Shown piece by piece: positions 19,901-28,427 of a DNA stretch of 35,366 nt. The notes below the pieces were generated by a model, which worked only from the letters and a program-made list of their open reading frames with translations, was not told where the DNA came from and made no database searches. The DNA lies in the NCBI GenBank assembly GCA_017469275.1, contig JAFUGT010000053.1:1-35366 (forward strand), given 5' to 3'. The position numbers and the translations under genes are program-made. Origin of the DNA: Lachnospiraceae bacterium. Its GTDB lineage: Bacteria > Bacillota > Clostridia > Lachnospirales > Lachnospiraceae. Positions within the stretch are counted from its first letter, which is position 1, and each line of letters starts with the position of its first letter.

Positions 19901-22900
19901 CGATTATGTTAAGGCTTAATTTCTCTCCCTTAACCACTCCGTCAATCATATTATCAGGAATTACTAATTCAACGTCCTTGCTTCCGTTATAGACCTTATC
20001 CTTGGCGGTAATGCCTGAAACACCTATCTGTCTGGGTGTTATTTTTGCTTTAGCAGTTGACGGATTGCCTGTTGAAGCTATCACATAGTTACTTAATACA
20101 TCAAGATTTTCTTTGTTTTCAGCGGTAATAGCTGCATAATCAATTGCAAATGCGCTTATATTAACATCCTTTTCTTCAACGACATTCTTAAGAGCTTTAT
20201 CTTTGCCCCACTTAACATCCTTTGCCACAGTCTTGTCGTCCGCTGCAAACTTAGCAGTGTATGTTATATAACCCTTCGAGTCTTTTGCCACACCGGAAAG
20301 AGCTTCCTTAACAGCTGCTTTATCTTTATCAAGTAATCCATCCCAACTTTCCTCTTTAAATCCGGTAAAGTCAAGTTGAGCGTCATCACTGCCATCATAC
20401 TCTTTGTCATAAACGGTAACATCAGAAAGGATTGTTACAGGTTTCTGAGCGATGATGAATTTCTTTGTCGTCTTACTTTCCGTATAATGCTGTGTCCCTT
20501 CAAGAGTTGCAGTCACTTCATATTCTCCGGCTTCAGTAGGTGCTTTCTTCTCTACGTCTGTCTTTCCGTATTCCTTACCGTTTTTCATAATACCTGTGTA
20601 GGTATATTCAACATACTCCTCAGGCTTTTTCTCGGAATCCTTTCTTATATCCTCATTAGTATAAGTAAATTCTATCTCCGGAAGTGCCGTTCCATATGTA
20701 ACTGTATAAGGAGTCGTTCCTGTCGCTTCATAATTGGTTATTGTAATCTTGCTTTCAAGCATCTCAACATTCCATGGAATCTTGATTGTTCCGGCAAAAT
20801 TATTGGTTCCTGTTATTTCTACATAATATCCCTTTAAGCTATCATCAGCCGAAAGAGTCTTGTTAGAATATGCCAGTGCTTCTGTCGAAAGGGAAGCATT
20901 ATACCCTCCAACCAACACATCCTTCTGTGCATCAGTATAACTATCATATTTTGTACGCTTTGGAGCATTGTTCTTAAGCTCCTTTTCACCGTCCGGTGAA
21001 TCCCACATTATCTTAGGCTCCTGAAGGGCTCCGGTATAACTTGTCTTTGCCGCCCAGATATTAAGACCGTCTTCGGCAGCATGGCTATTCCATGTACCCA
21101 CTGTAAGACTTGTAAGCTCCAATGGAACAATCTTATATTCTGCTTTACGATTATCTAATGCAGGAAGTTTGTAATTGGTATTATCAATAGCTGTTGCTGT
21201 TATTGTCACCGCACTTCCTTCTTTGGTAGCATTAATTGCTTTTGTTGCCTTAGTGTAATCTGCATCAAATACATCTTTTCCCAAAAGAGAATAGTCTGTT
21301 ACCTTACATGTATCTCCTTCAACAAGATTACCTACTTCCCATGTCGGAATATGCTCTGTTGCATCATAGGTGTATGGTTTCTCAGGCAGATCATAGGTTA
21401 TGGATATTTCTTTCTGCTCGACCGTGAAGTTGTGAGCCGGACAAGGTGTAGGATTAGCCTTTGTGTCTTCAAGGGTATAATTATTCTCGTCAGAAAGCTT
21501 GGTTGCCTTAACGCTATAATTACCATCACTTGCCTCTTTCGGTGCAGTGGTACTGTTATTATAAGCCTTGCCGTCCTTAGCCGTTCCGTTGTATACTATC
21601 TGATCGACATTAACCGTCTCGCCCGTAACCGCATTAGTAACAACCGCTCTGTAATTTTTATCTTTGCCATTATAGGTAATCGCATCAGAATCCGGTCTTT
21701 TGGTATTAGCGTCAACCTCACCATCATCTAAAAACCAGTCAAGAGCTACTGTTCTCTTGTATATCGTAAACTCTTTCGATGCAGAAGCAGCCGTATAATG
21801 TGTTGTCTCCTTAACGGAAACACTGACAGTATAAGTACCTGCTTCTTTCGGAGCTGTGAGACTGTCTGTATAGACAGTGCCATCATTAGCGGTTCCGTTA
21901 TATGCGATAAGAAGATTGGAGTTGTCTTCTAATGAACCGGTAACATTCAATTCGTTTGATTTATCGTTAACTATATAGTTGAAATCAGGAGTATCTGTTG
22001 CCCCTGTATTAGCCGCAATAGTATACGGACTGCCATCATATATTCTTGTGTCAGCTGTATTAATTGTCACTTCTCTTACTGCACGTTCGATAGACCACTT
22101 AGGTTTGATGGTTCCTGTATAGTTACCGTCACCTGTTATCTCGATTTCATATTCATCCACTTCGTACAACTTATTGACATTAGGATTCATAATGTAATCA
22201 ACATCCGGCACAAGTGTATATGGTGTATATGAGCCTTCCGGTGCTGATGCAGTCTTTGATGATTTATCCGTAATTGTTACGTAGATATCTGCCGTAGCAT
22301 CCTTACCTTCTGTATATCCATCTTTTCTGTATTTGACTGTTTCGTGACTCAATGTATAGGAAACATTAGTAGTATTAGTAAGCGACCTTGGCTTAATCTT
22401 TGCAGAGCACTGTATCTGACTTTTTTTCACATTGGTATCACTGCTTGGAACATGCACCTTATAGTTAGGATTACCAAGGGTAATGCCTATTGCAATTCCG
22501 CTTGTATCCGTATTATTATCTATATATACCTGCTTGACAGCCACATCACTTAAGGCAGCAGTACCGCCACCAACATATTCCACATTGGCACTTATGTAAT
22601 ATGTCTTGGCGTCATTAAAGAGTCCCTCTATTCCATTTCCCGTTCCTTTATTCTGATAAAGTGTCAGGAAATAAGCTTTTGCGCATGGAGTTATACAATC
22701 TTTTATGTATGAACCGTCTGCATTCTTATCAGCATCTACTATACCGACAGTATTCGTTCCGACATTTGTACATACTGTAGTCATTCCACTATAATCAATT
22801 GCGGCTTTATCAGATCCGTCATATACCTTATCGACAGCTTTAAGACCATTGATTTCAACTTCTCTCTGGTCAATCTTAAATGTAGCAAATTCTAAATTAT

Positions 22901-24044
22901 TATATGACAGAGTATATGTTGCAGCATTAATCAATTCGCTGTTTTTCTCGTAATCAAAACTATTATACTGCGTTTCTTTCGCAGTTATCTCTTTTTCTCT
23001 GTAATCAGAGGTATTATTAAGATATTCACTGTTTGAAGACACATAATAAGTAAAATTAGCAGGTGTAACCTTAATAGGGTCAATGCCTAACTTTTCTTTA
23101 AGAAGGGTTTTATCTAAATTAAGAAGGATTGGATGATCTGTTCCATTATATGTTAAATTATATGCATTGTCGCCGCTTAGAGTTCCCTCGATGGAACATG
23201 ACAGCATAGTGATGTTAGTATATGAAGGAGTTGTAGTAGAGATATCCTTTCCATTACTTGATTTCACCTCAAGTGTCGGATTTGCTGCTCCAGCAGAACC
23301 GTTAATGAAAAGGACTCTTTCATTGGTCGCATCACTCATATTGGTTTTGAGATTGAATCCGCTTGCCACAGATGTTCCATGAATGAGCTGAACAGCACTT
23401 TTTTCCGTAACTTCAAGAGAAGCATGGTTTTCGGATGGAACAATCTGGTTACCACTTAGTAATGGATTTGTCGTATTTTCAACATACTTTAAAGCCGAAC
23501 AAAAGATACAGCCGTCTCCCAAACTACCATCAATCTTCAAAATAGAATTATCTGTAATGGTAAGCTTTCTTCCCGATTCACCGTCTGGATTAACAAGGTC
23601 TACACCATAATAGTATACTCCACTACTGCCTTTTGCTCTAAGGTTAATCTCCAGATAACCATTCACGCCTTCCTCAGACTTAACGGTCAGATTACCTGTA
23701 GTCTCAATTCCTTTGTTATTAGAATTGATTACTGCATTACCCTTAAGAATGATGGTTGAATTAGGGTTTATCGTAATAGCAGGTTCCAACCCCGCAGTAT
23801 AATTAAGTGTAAAACCATTCTCAAGTGTAAGCGTCAGAGCGGTATTGTTCCAGCTCCACCCCTCATCTGCATTACTTTCATCAGAAGTAAAGCTATTGAT
23901 ATTCAAAGCGTCCGTTCTTGTTTTCAACGCTTTCGCATCAATCGGCGATATCAACATACCCATTCCGATGACCATGCACAGTGTAAAGAGCATTCTCAAT
24001 ACTCTTCCATACCTTTCCTTTCTCCATAAAGACATCCCTATCAT
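16947..24044 (-). CDS. Giant secreted surface protein with many MBG/YDG repeats and a Fn3/Big_2 C-terminus
   Basis: This is a 2365-residue secreted protein and the first gene of the adhesin set. The ATG at 24044 has GGATGGAG 5 nt upstream. The first ~38 residues form a signal peptide (RKER, then a hydrophobic core ending near IDAKA). Residues about 40-420 are a Thr/Asn/Gly-rich region that looks like a beta-solenoid (repeated LTITDN and LEVTEKSA rungs). From about 420 to 2150 there are roughly ten MBG/YDG-type repeats, recognised by KVYDGSD, KVYNGSK, KTYDGTP, KVYNGTD and KQYDGND cores, mixed with MBG-like segments (TVTYGTALPEIEF type). The C-terminus holds an Fn3-like domain and a lysine-rich Big_2-like domain ending IKVTVK, the same ending as the two other YDG/InlB proteins here. 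No LPXTG is present. A surface adhesive or wall-associated role is inferred. Confidence 0.85.
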   Translation of the reverse strand: MIGMSLWRKERYGRVLRMLFTLCMVIGMGMLISPIDAKALKTRTDALNINSFTSDESNADEGWSWNNTALTLTLENGFTLNYTAGLEPAITINPNSTIILKGNAVINSNNKGIETTGNLTVKSEEGVNGYLEINLRAKGSSGVYYYGVDLVNPDGESGRKLTITDNSILKIDGSLGDGCIFCSALKYVENTTNPLLSGNQIVPSENHASLEVTEKSAVQLIHGTSVASGFNLKTNMSDATNERVLFINGSAGAANPTLEVKSSNGKDISTTTPSYTNITMLSCSIEGTLSGDNAYNLTYNGTDHPILLNLDKTLLKEKLGIDPIKVTPANFTYYVSSNSEYLNNTSDYREKEITAKETQYNSFDYEKNSELINAATYTLSYNNLEFATFKIDQREVEINGLKAVDKVYDGSDKAAIDYSGMTTVCTNVGTNTVGIVDADKNADGSYIKDCITPCAKAYFLTLYQNKGTGNGIEGLFNDAKTYYISANVEYVGGGTAALSDVAVKQVYIDNNTDTSGIAIGITLGNPNYKVHVPSSDTNVKKSQIQCSAKIKPRSLTNTTNVSYTLSHETVKYRKDGYTEGKDATADIYVTITDKSSKTASAPEGSYTPYTLVPDVDYIMNPNVNKLYEVDEYEIEITGDGNYTGTIKPKWSIERAVREVTINTADTRIYDGSPYTIAANTGATDTPDFNYIVNDKSNELNVTGSLEDNSNLLIAYNGTANDGTVYTDSLTAPKEAGTYTVSVSVKETTHYTAASASKEFTIYKRTVALDWFLDDGEVDANTKRPDSDAITYNGKDKNYRAVVTNAVTGETVNVDQIVYNGTAKDGKAYNNSTTAPKEASDGNYSVKATKLSDENNYTLEDTKANPTPCPAHNFTVEQKEISITYDLPEKPYTYDATEHIPTWEVGNLVEGDTCKVTDYSLLGKDVFDADYTKATKAINATKEGSAVTITATAIDNTNYKLPALDNRKAEYKIVPLELTSLTVGTWNSHAAEDGLNIWAAKTSYTGALQEPKIMWDSPDGEKELKNNAPKRTKYDSYTDAQKDVLVGGYNASLSTEALAYSNKTLSADDSLKGYYVEITGTNNFAGTIKIPWNVEMLESKITITNYEATGTTPYTVTYGTALPEIEFTYTNEDIRKDSEKKPEEYVEYTYTGIMKNGKEYGKTDVEKKAPTEAGEYEVTATLEGTQHYTESKTTKKFIIAQKPVTILSDVTVYDKEYDGSDDAQLDFTGFKEESWDGLLDKDKAAVKEALSGVAKDSKGYITYTAKFAADDKTVAKDVKWGKDKALKNVVEEKDVNISAFAIDYAAITAENKENLDVLSNYVIASTGNPSTAKAKITPRQIGVSGITAKDKVYNGSKDVELVIPDNMIDGVVKGEKLSLNIIGEFKDTKDASGKDVAAKDVLVDGGKPAAKTVSLIYDNDSITAGDDATIAANYKLKVKVGEDGKVITDAKGMEVVDDTAVQQTTNATITPATLKINGVKAENKTYDGTPNVTLVWDDKTTSITGVCSGDAIELDNTVNSGAVGWTADSYSDADVAVNKYDEVIDKTGTITSAEYDILAKGGLKGVFNPDNYKVADITYTGKINPKKISGITWSFDKDSFSDLAEDAKLRCSSSYTVDKKNLEQIPKAAFETESGISAGELCEPVVKYYSAADTEFANPINEVEISIETVVKEETTDAEGNTTVEESTKKTPTGIYTPLPYLEDNGEYVAKVVSTTNANYVVDETAGDLTKAFVYDSEADSSDLAITNYQRVNNKPYTVTYGEVLDEVELSYNNSDIDKEDAATKASHFTYRYTGKALNGESYDSDKAPVNAGSYKLTVALEATEHYAASEASTAFIIEPRSVIIIQGVSVEDKVYNGTDKATLNFKNIVFDDIIASDDEAISKLFAENPEDYIRYKATFESKDVNYNDDNGTADRKVTGMNVAAGDYSFIYTETTPAILYNYSIAKEGNMSSLYGKIMPRPITVTGIKAVDKQYDGNDNAELDITDVQYAGRLKGDTFTIEAEGKFTVTGDETKASDVTRNKDGAVVNKNVSITIKKFVAGDDATLIGNYCLADEGQQNEATAKITPIEFTSAKWIFDEKKNLPTAVFDNVTTGGASSVAQLKYYTASDTTYKNPIEVGKLNAGDSYVARIEGCSDINCQVSDNFKNPIYPFVYGKKTETAEVVAKKAPTDEEKAAAVLALDDKLSLTLKSNKLTFNWGTVKDIDGYKVYTATAKNKFGTPVKVTKTSYTYSVNKNKYNYVYAEAYRIVDGKEVVVGKSKTLIWSGSKTKGYNAKSVKVKKKKLTVKVKKKVSANASIKVTRTVNGVKKTSTIKGKKAYLTYWSTNKKIATVSSSGKIKGVKKGSCYIYAMARNGKKQKIKVTVK

Positions 24045-24137
24045 AGTTTCTCCATCCTTTCTTAGTTTATCTTTTGGTTCAAAAGACTCTTATGTTAATA
24101 TATCGTCTTTTAGTTCATAAACCTTAATAGTTGAAAT

Positions 24138-24146
24138 ATTATATCA
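24138..24146 (-). promoter_or_regulatory. Extended -10 promoter of the adhesin cluster
   Basis: On the minus strand TGATATAAT (extended -10, TGnTATAAT) lies about 95 nt upstream of the 2365-aa gene. No good -35 is visible at 16-18 nt, which fits an extended -10 promoter. Just upstream is a direct repeat, TTTGTGGCA twice with a 2-nt gap (24150-24171 region), which could be a regulator site. The element overlaps the stop codon of the decayed AAA gene. Confidence 0.5.
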
Positions 24147-24446
24147 CACCCTATGCCACAAATCTGCCACAAATTTTACATATTTGATAAAAAATCTAAT
24201 AAAGTGAAAATATTTCGTTTTAATGTATTTATTCCAGTTCTCACACTCTGATATCTTCCTGTCTGCAAACAGCTCCCTGCTCTCTCCTTTTCCATAGTAG
24301 GCGCAAAGCATATCTACTGCCATGGTCTTCCCAAATCTTCTTGGTCTTGACACACACATATACTTCTGTTTTGTCTTAACAACAGAATTGATGTAAGCAA
24401 TCATATTGGTTTTGTCAACATATATAAACTCTTTTGCCCACAGCAA
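24144..24446 (-). pseudogene. AAA-ATPase_like fragment (remnant)
   Basis: The frame encodes about 100 residues with EFIYVDKTNMI followed by SRPRRFGKT. This matches the N-terminal block of the AAA-ATPase_like family (a degenerate Walker A in the RPRRFGKT context), whose members are normally about 500-600 residues with a C-terminal nuclease-like domain. Similarity seems to stop near residue 75 (ENWNKYIKTK), and the last ~25 residues look unrelated. The frame has only a TTG start with a stop two codons upstream, so the beginning of the gene is missing too. I see no Walker B or C-terminal domain in the window. I read it as a dead remnant, not a functional gene. Confidence 0.7.
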
Positions 24447-24511
24447 ATATTACACTTCAAGATACATATAAATAATTAATTGAATTAAATATACCTAATA
24501 TGGAATTCGAA

Positions 24512-25126
24512 TCACATTAAGTATTCCCCCCACGAAAACTGTTCCATATATTTCCCTTCATTTACCGAATCCAAAATAATTTTTCCATCAAGATAATCGT
24601 ACAGATCACAATTGAATTTCTTACGATTTACTGCGTAGCCGGACTTATTGTCATTAATTATTACGTCATCCACGCCACACGCTTTCAGCGTGGTTCTGAT
24701 ATCGCTAATGATATTTCTGACATACTTTCTCTTCTTCTCGGTGTCCTCTTCTTCAGACCAGAGAAGATATCTTATCTCATCCTCAGTCACAAAAGCTCCC
24801 TGTTTATCGATCAGATAAGCAAATACCTCCTTGCTCTGTGAACGACCAAACTTAACCGGCTTACCGGCATATAAGACCTCAAAATGACCAAAACATTTCA
24901 CTTTAAGCTCATTTATCGGATAACGTAGATTATCTACTGCCTTACGCATATTCTTCTCACTAACAGGCTTCATCAGGAACCCGCTTACATACAATTCGAG
25001 AACATCTAAGGCATACTTTGAATGACCTGTAACAAAGATGATATTTGTCATCGGTCTCATCTCTATAATCTTTTGGGCCACTTCCAGACCACTTATATAC
25101 GGCATCTCTATATCTGCTTGTGTCAA
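24512..25126 (-). pseudogene. Response regulator (receiver + SARP-like winged helix), N-terminus missing
   Basis: Similarity begins at DIEMPYISGLEVA, where the Asp is the expected phospho-acceptor of a receiver domain. It continues with the conserved Thr (IIFVTGHSKYALD) and Lys (GFLMKPVSE). A SARP/Trans_reg_C-like output domain follows (VKCFGHFEVLYAGKPVKF, RSQSKEVFAYLIDKQGA, EDEIRYLLW), ending at SWGEYLM. Intact relatives carry about 50 more residues (MxIxIVDDE through the strand before the Asp). These are absent: upstream of the Asp the frame runs straight into the 3' end of a serine recombinase gene. No full-length start exists; TTG at 25126 is only the first possible codon. The simplest reading is insertion of the recombinase element into the gene. 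The 5' half is not found elsewhere in the window. Confidence 0.75.
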
Positions 25127-25149
25127 GTAAAATCTAAAAAAAATTGTAA
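25112..25149. other. Probable left junction (att half-site) of the serine-recombinase element
   Basis: This 38-nt stretch lies between the phospho-acceptor Asp codon of the broken response regulator and the stop codon of the last recombinase gene. It contains the small palindrome CTTG-TGT-CAAG (25117-25127) and then an A/T-rich run. Its position and the short inverted repeat fit an attachment site of a large serine recombinase. The partner site was not found, so core and exact edge are unknown. Confidence 0.4.
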
Positions 25150-26763
25150 TTATTTTTTTATTTCATAAAATGAATTGGGCAATTGAGATTGATTATCTAT
25201 AAAGCAATCATTGAATCTCCATTTTATTTCAAGTCTATTATCCGGATAGACAATAATATTATCTACAAATGCCTTAGCCATATCGTGAGTTAATTCGTCT
25301 GCTTCTGCGAATCTTCTGCATACAGAACTTAATTCAGCAATATTATATTCTTCTTCCTGATCGTCATGCTCAACTGCCACCATAGGTTCTTTCAAGCTCA
25401 TTTGCAACTCACTAATCTGTTTATCAATATCAGCCTTTGCTTTCAGATATGATTCCTTATCACATTTGCCGGAAACATACTTCTCATATTCTTTGAACTT
25501 GCGGTTTTTCATGACTTCCAAAGTATCTTTTGTAACCTGTATATTGACGATTTTGGAATGTCCTTTATTCCACTTTTTCTGCCGAATATCAACATTAACA
25601 TTAGCATATTTAATAAAGTCCTTGATTGCCCCAAGTACGATCTGAACAAGTTTATCCTCTTTTATTGTGCGTACTTTTCTACAATCTTCAAGACCACCAT
25701 TTTGAAAATATACACAATGGTATTTCATTATTCTATTATTATACTTCATTACTCTGCCACAATTTCCACAGATCAAGAGCCTTTTCAATGGATAATCCCT
25801 TACTTCTCTTTTCTTTCTGTTCTTTTTTTCAATGACTTCTTGTGCCTTGTTATATTCCTCTACACTAATGATTGCTTCGTGCATATCTGGTACTATAATC
25901 CAATCGTCCATACTCTTATAATTCATTTGTTTGCTAAGAGGAGCTTTCTGTTCTATTGTTCCACCCACAGAAGCACCCGTATAAGTGTATCTTTTCAAAA
26001 TATAATAAACACTGTAATAAGTCCAAACTGATTTTTTATGATATGTTTTCTTATATTTTTTCAATTCGGGATTATGTACTCTGAAATATTCGGCAGGTGG
26101 CATGATATTATCATCGTTCAATGATTTTGCTATCATTCCAACAGATTTACCCTCAATGGCTTCATCAAATATACGCCTTACTACCTTAGCAGCTTCAGGA
26201 TCAATTATATCCATTGATGTATTATTGGGATCAAGCTTATAGCCATACCCCGGAAATCCTCCAACTCTCCTGCCTTTCTTCATGTTTTGCTTTCTTCCGG
26301 TTTTACTTTTAATAGACAAGTCCCTGCTGTAAGCTGCATATACGATTGAGCGCATTACTACATCAAGTCCTCCTGTTGTCCCCTTGTAATCTACACTATC
26401 GTAATTATCATTGATTGATATATATCTGACATTGAGAAAAGGAAATATACACTCTATATAATCACCCATTTCAATATAATCACGAGCAAACCTTGAAAAA
26501 TCCTTAGTAATGCACACATTATATTTACCTGAACGAATCTGACTTATCATTCGTTGGAAAGCTGGACGATCCATATTAGTTCCAGTGAACCCATCATCAA
26601 TAAACTCTGTTCTTGGATAACCGGACAATTCTTTATGATTATCAAGGAAACTATTTATCAGGCTTCTTTGATTGACAACACTGTTACTTTCGTCTTTATC
26701 ATGCCCTGTATCTTCATCGGCATTAGAAAGACGTATGTATATCGCTATCCTTACATCTTCCAT
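25150..26763 (-). CDS. Large serine recombinase 1 (last of three)
   Basis: This 537-residue large serine recombinase is predicted to cut and rejoin DNA at att sites through a 5'-phosphoserine link. The N-terminal resolvase domain carries the catalytic Ser in YIRLS (Ser13) and the conserved Arg patches DGFTGTNMDRPAF and DFSRFARDYIE. Then come the recombinase DNA-binding domain (GFPGYGYKLD), a zinc ribbon (CGNCG, then HCVYF and DCRKV) and a coiled-coil stretch near 410-450. The start ATG overlaps the stop of recombinase 2 as TAATG, with AAGGAGG 7 nt upstream, so the two are translationally coupled. It ends 36 nt from the broken response regulator, and no terminator is visible. Length is normal for the family. 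All signature residues are present, so it could be active. Confidence 0.9.
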   Translation of the reverse strand: MEDVRIAIYIRLSNADEDTGHDKDESNSVVNQRSLINSFLDNHKELSGYPRTEFIDDGFTGTNMDRPAFQRMISQIRSGKYNVCITKDFSRFARDYIEMGDYIECIFPFLNVRYISINDNYDSVDYKGTTGGLDVVMRSIVYAAYSRDLSIKSKTGRKQNMKKGRRVGGFPGYGYKLDPNNTSMDIIDPEAAKVVRRIFDEAIEGKSVGMIAKSLNDDNIMPPAEYFRVHNPELKKYKKTYHKKSVWTYYSVYYILKRYTYTGASVGGTIEQKAPLSKQMNYKSMDDWIIVPDMHEAIISVEEYNKAQEVIEKKNRKKREVRDYPLKRLLICGNCGRVMKYNNRIMKYHCVYFQNGGLEDCRKVRTIKEDKLVQIVLGAIKDFIKYANVNVDIRQKKWNKGHSKIVNIQVTKDTLEVMKNRKFKEYEKYVSGKCDKESYLKAKADIDKQISELQMSLKEPMVAVEHDDQEEEYNIAELSSVCRRFAEADELTHDMAKAFVDNIIVYPDNRLEIKWRFNDCFIDNQSQLPNSFYEIKK

Positions 26764-28424
26764 TATACAGCCTCCTTAATCTGTTCTATATATATCTGTG
26801 TGGTATCAAATACATCCTGATATTTCATTACAATTTCAATACTCTTATCCTCATAAATGAAAACCCTTTCCACAACTGCGTCTGCCAGTTCTTTAGTTAA
26901 AACCTTTGCATTTCGCACACTTTTCATAAGACTAATCCATTTGTTTTCTGATGAAATTGCTTCACAGTATTTCTGATACTTTACCGCTAATAATTCGTGT
27001 TCTTTATTAAGAATCTCATACTGTTCATCATATTCCGATTTTGCGTATAGATATTCTTCTTCATCAAGAATCCCACCTACATAATCTTCATAAAGCCTTT
27101 TCCGCTGAACCTGCACACTGGATAACTTACCGGATAATCTGCGAAGTTCATATCTTATACCGCTTCTTACCGCATTTTCCGCATTAGTATTACTCATGGC
27201 AGCAATCAACTTCTCATAGTCTAAGGCTACTTTTACCTGCAACCGTATAGCTTCAAGAACTTTACTGTTAAGACTATCCTGCATATAAAAATGGGAAGTT
27301 CCGCAAATATCCTTGCTCTTATCATTCCCTGAACATAAATATCTACCAAATGGATTTTTATATTTATGAACTATCCTGCTGAAACCCATTTTATAACCAC
27401 AATCTGCACAAAATACCTTGCCCTCAAGCAAATCAACTATCTTATCCCTTTTCTCCTTTGAAGATTCTAGAGATATTTTTCTTTTCAAAGAAGCCTGTTC
27501 ACGAATGGATTGTGCTTTTTCAAACATTTCTTTTGAAACAAGTGGTTCATGCACGTTCTCATATATTATCCATTCATTTTCAGGTTGTTTTTCTCCCTTT
27601 ATTCCAAGATACAAGGCTTGTCTTTTCTTTCCCAAAACCCTATCACCTATATATGCTTGGTTTTTCAATATGGAATATACTCCTCCGCTTCTCCATTCAG
27701 AGTTAGCAGAACTCTTTTTTTCAGAACGTGGAGCGTTCATTTCATTTAGCTTTTTGGCTATCTGTGGATTCGTTAAGCCCTCACATTTCCACTCAAAGAT
27801 TTTCCTAACATATTGAGCAGTTTCCTCATTTGGAACAATATTAGTATGATCCACATTCCACTTGTACCCATAAGGAATTGTACGCCAGCGAAAAGTACCA
27901 TTCTCCATCATTGCCCTTAATGCAGCCGACACTTTCCTTGATATATCTTTGGAATATAACTCATTGATTAGACTCTGCAGCGGAACAATAAGGCTTTCAT
28001 TAGTTCCGTCAACCTTCAGATTGTCAAACTGTTCCTTTACGGAAATGAAACGGACATTCAGATCAGGGAATACCTTTTCAAGATAGGTTCCGGTTTCAAT
28101 ATAGTTCCTTGCAAATCGTGACAGATCACGAACAACAATAGCCTTAATCTTGCCCTTTCTCACATCATTCATCATTTCCTCAAATGCCGGACGTTCCATT
28201 TTTGTACCCGTCCAACCGTTATCCTGATATACCTTGATAAGTTCAAGATCATCTGATTCATCAATGTATTCCTTGCATACTGCTATCTGATTCTCTATGG
28301 AAGCACCGCCATCATCTTTTCCACTGTTTTCAAGGGATAATCGGGCATATATGGCAGTGGGATATACACTTTCTATATGCTCCACAATGACTTCCTGCTG
28401 TGTTCTTCTGCTTTTTCTTGCCAT
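26763..28424 (-). CDS. Large serine recombinase 2 (middle of three)
   Basis: This 553-residue protein has an extra N-terminal segment of about 20 residues before the catalytic YARLS motif (Ser30). Conserved blocks are DNGWTGTKMERPAF, DLSRFARNYIE and IPYGYKW (recombinase domain), then a zinc ribbon (FCADCGYKMGF, YLCSGN, DICGTSHF) and a C-terminal helical region with EEYLYAKSEYDEQ, as in DUF4368-type tails. The ATG lies 3 nt after the stop of recombinase 3, with GGGGAGG placed inside the end of that gene. The protein differs clearly from its two neighbours, so the trio did not arise by recent duplication. Family members act singly or as cooperating sets; whether all three are needed here cannot be told from sequence. 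Confidence 0.9.
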   Translation of the reverse strand: MARKSRRTQQEVIVEHIESVYPTAIYARLSLENSGKDDGGASIENQIAVCKEYIDESDDLELIKVYQDNGWTGTKMERPAFEEMMNDVRKGKIKAIVVRDLSRFARNYIETGTYLEKVFPDLNVRFISVKEQFDNLKVDGTNESLIVPLQSLINELYSKDISRKVSAALRAMMENGTFRWRTIPYGYKWNVDHTNIVPNEETAQYVRKIFEWKCEGLTNPQIAKKLNEMNAPRSEKKSSANSEWRSGGVYSILKNQAYIGDRVLGKKRQALYLGIKGEKQPENEWIIYENVHEPLVSKEMFEKAQSIREQASLKRKISLESSKEKRDKIVDLLEGKVFCADCGYKMGFSRIVHKYKNPFGRYLCSGNDKSKDICGTSHFYMQDSLNSKVLEAIRLQVKVALDYEKLIAAMSNTNAENAVRSGIRYELRRLSGKLSSVQVQRKRLYEDYVGGILDEEEYLYAKSEYDEQYEILNKEHELLAVKYQKYCEAISSENKWISLMKSVRNAKVLTKELADAVVERVFIYEDKSIEIVMKYQDVFDTTQIYIEQIKEAV

Positions 28425-28427
28425 GCG

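Noticed and set aside
145-24044. Sortase signals, S-layer domains or a sortase gene for anchoring the adhesins
   Set aside because: No LPXTG-like motif with hydrophobic tail, SLH domain or sortase frame was found in the window.
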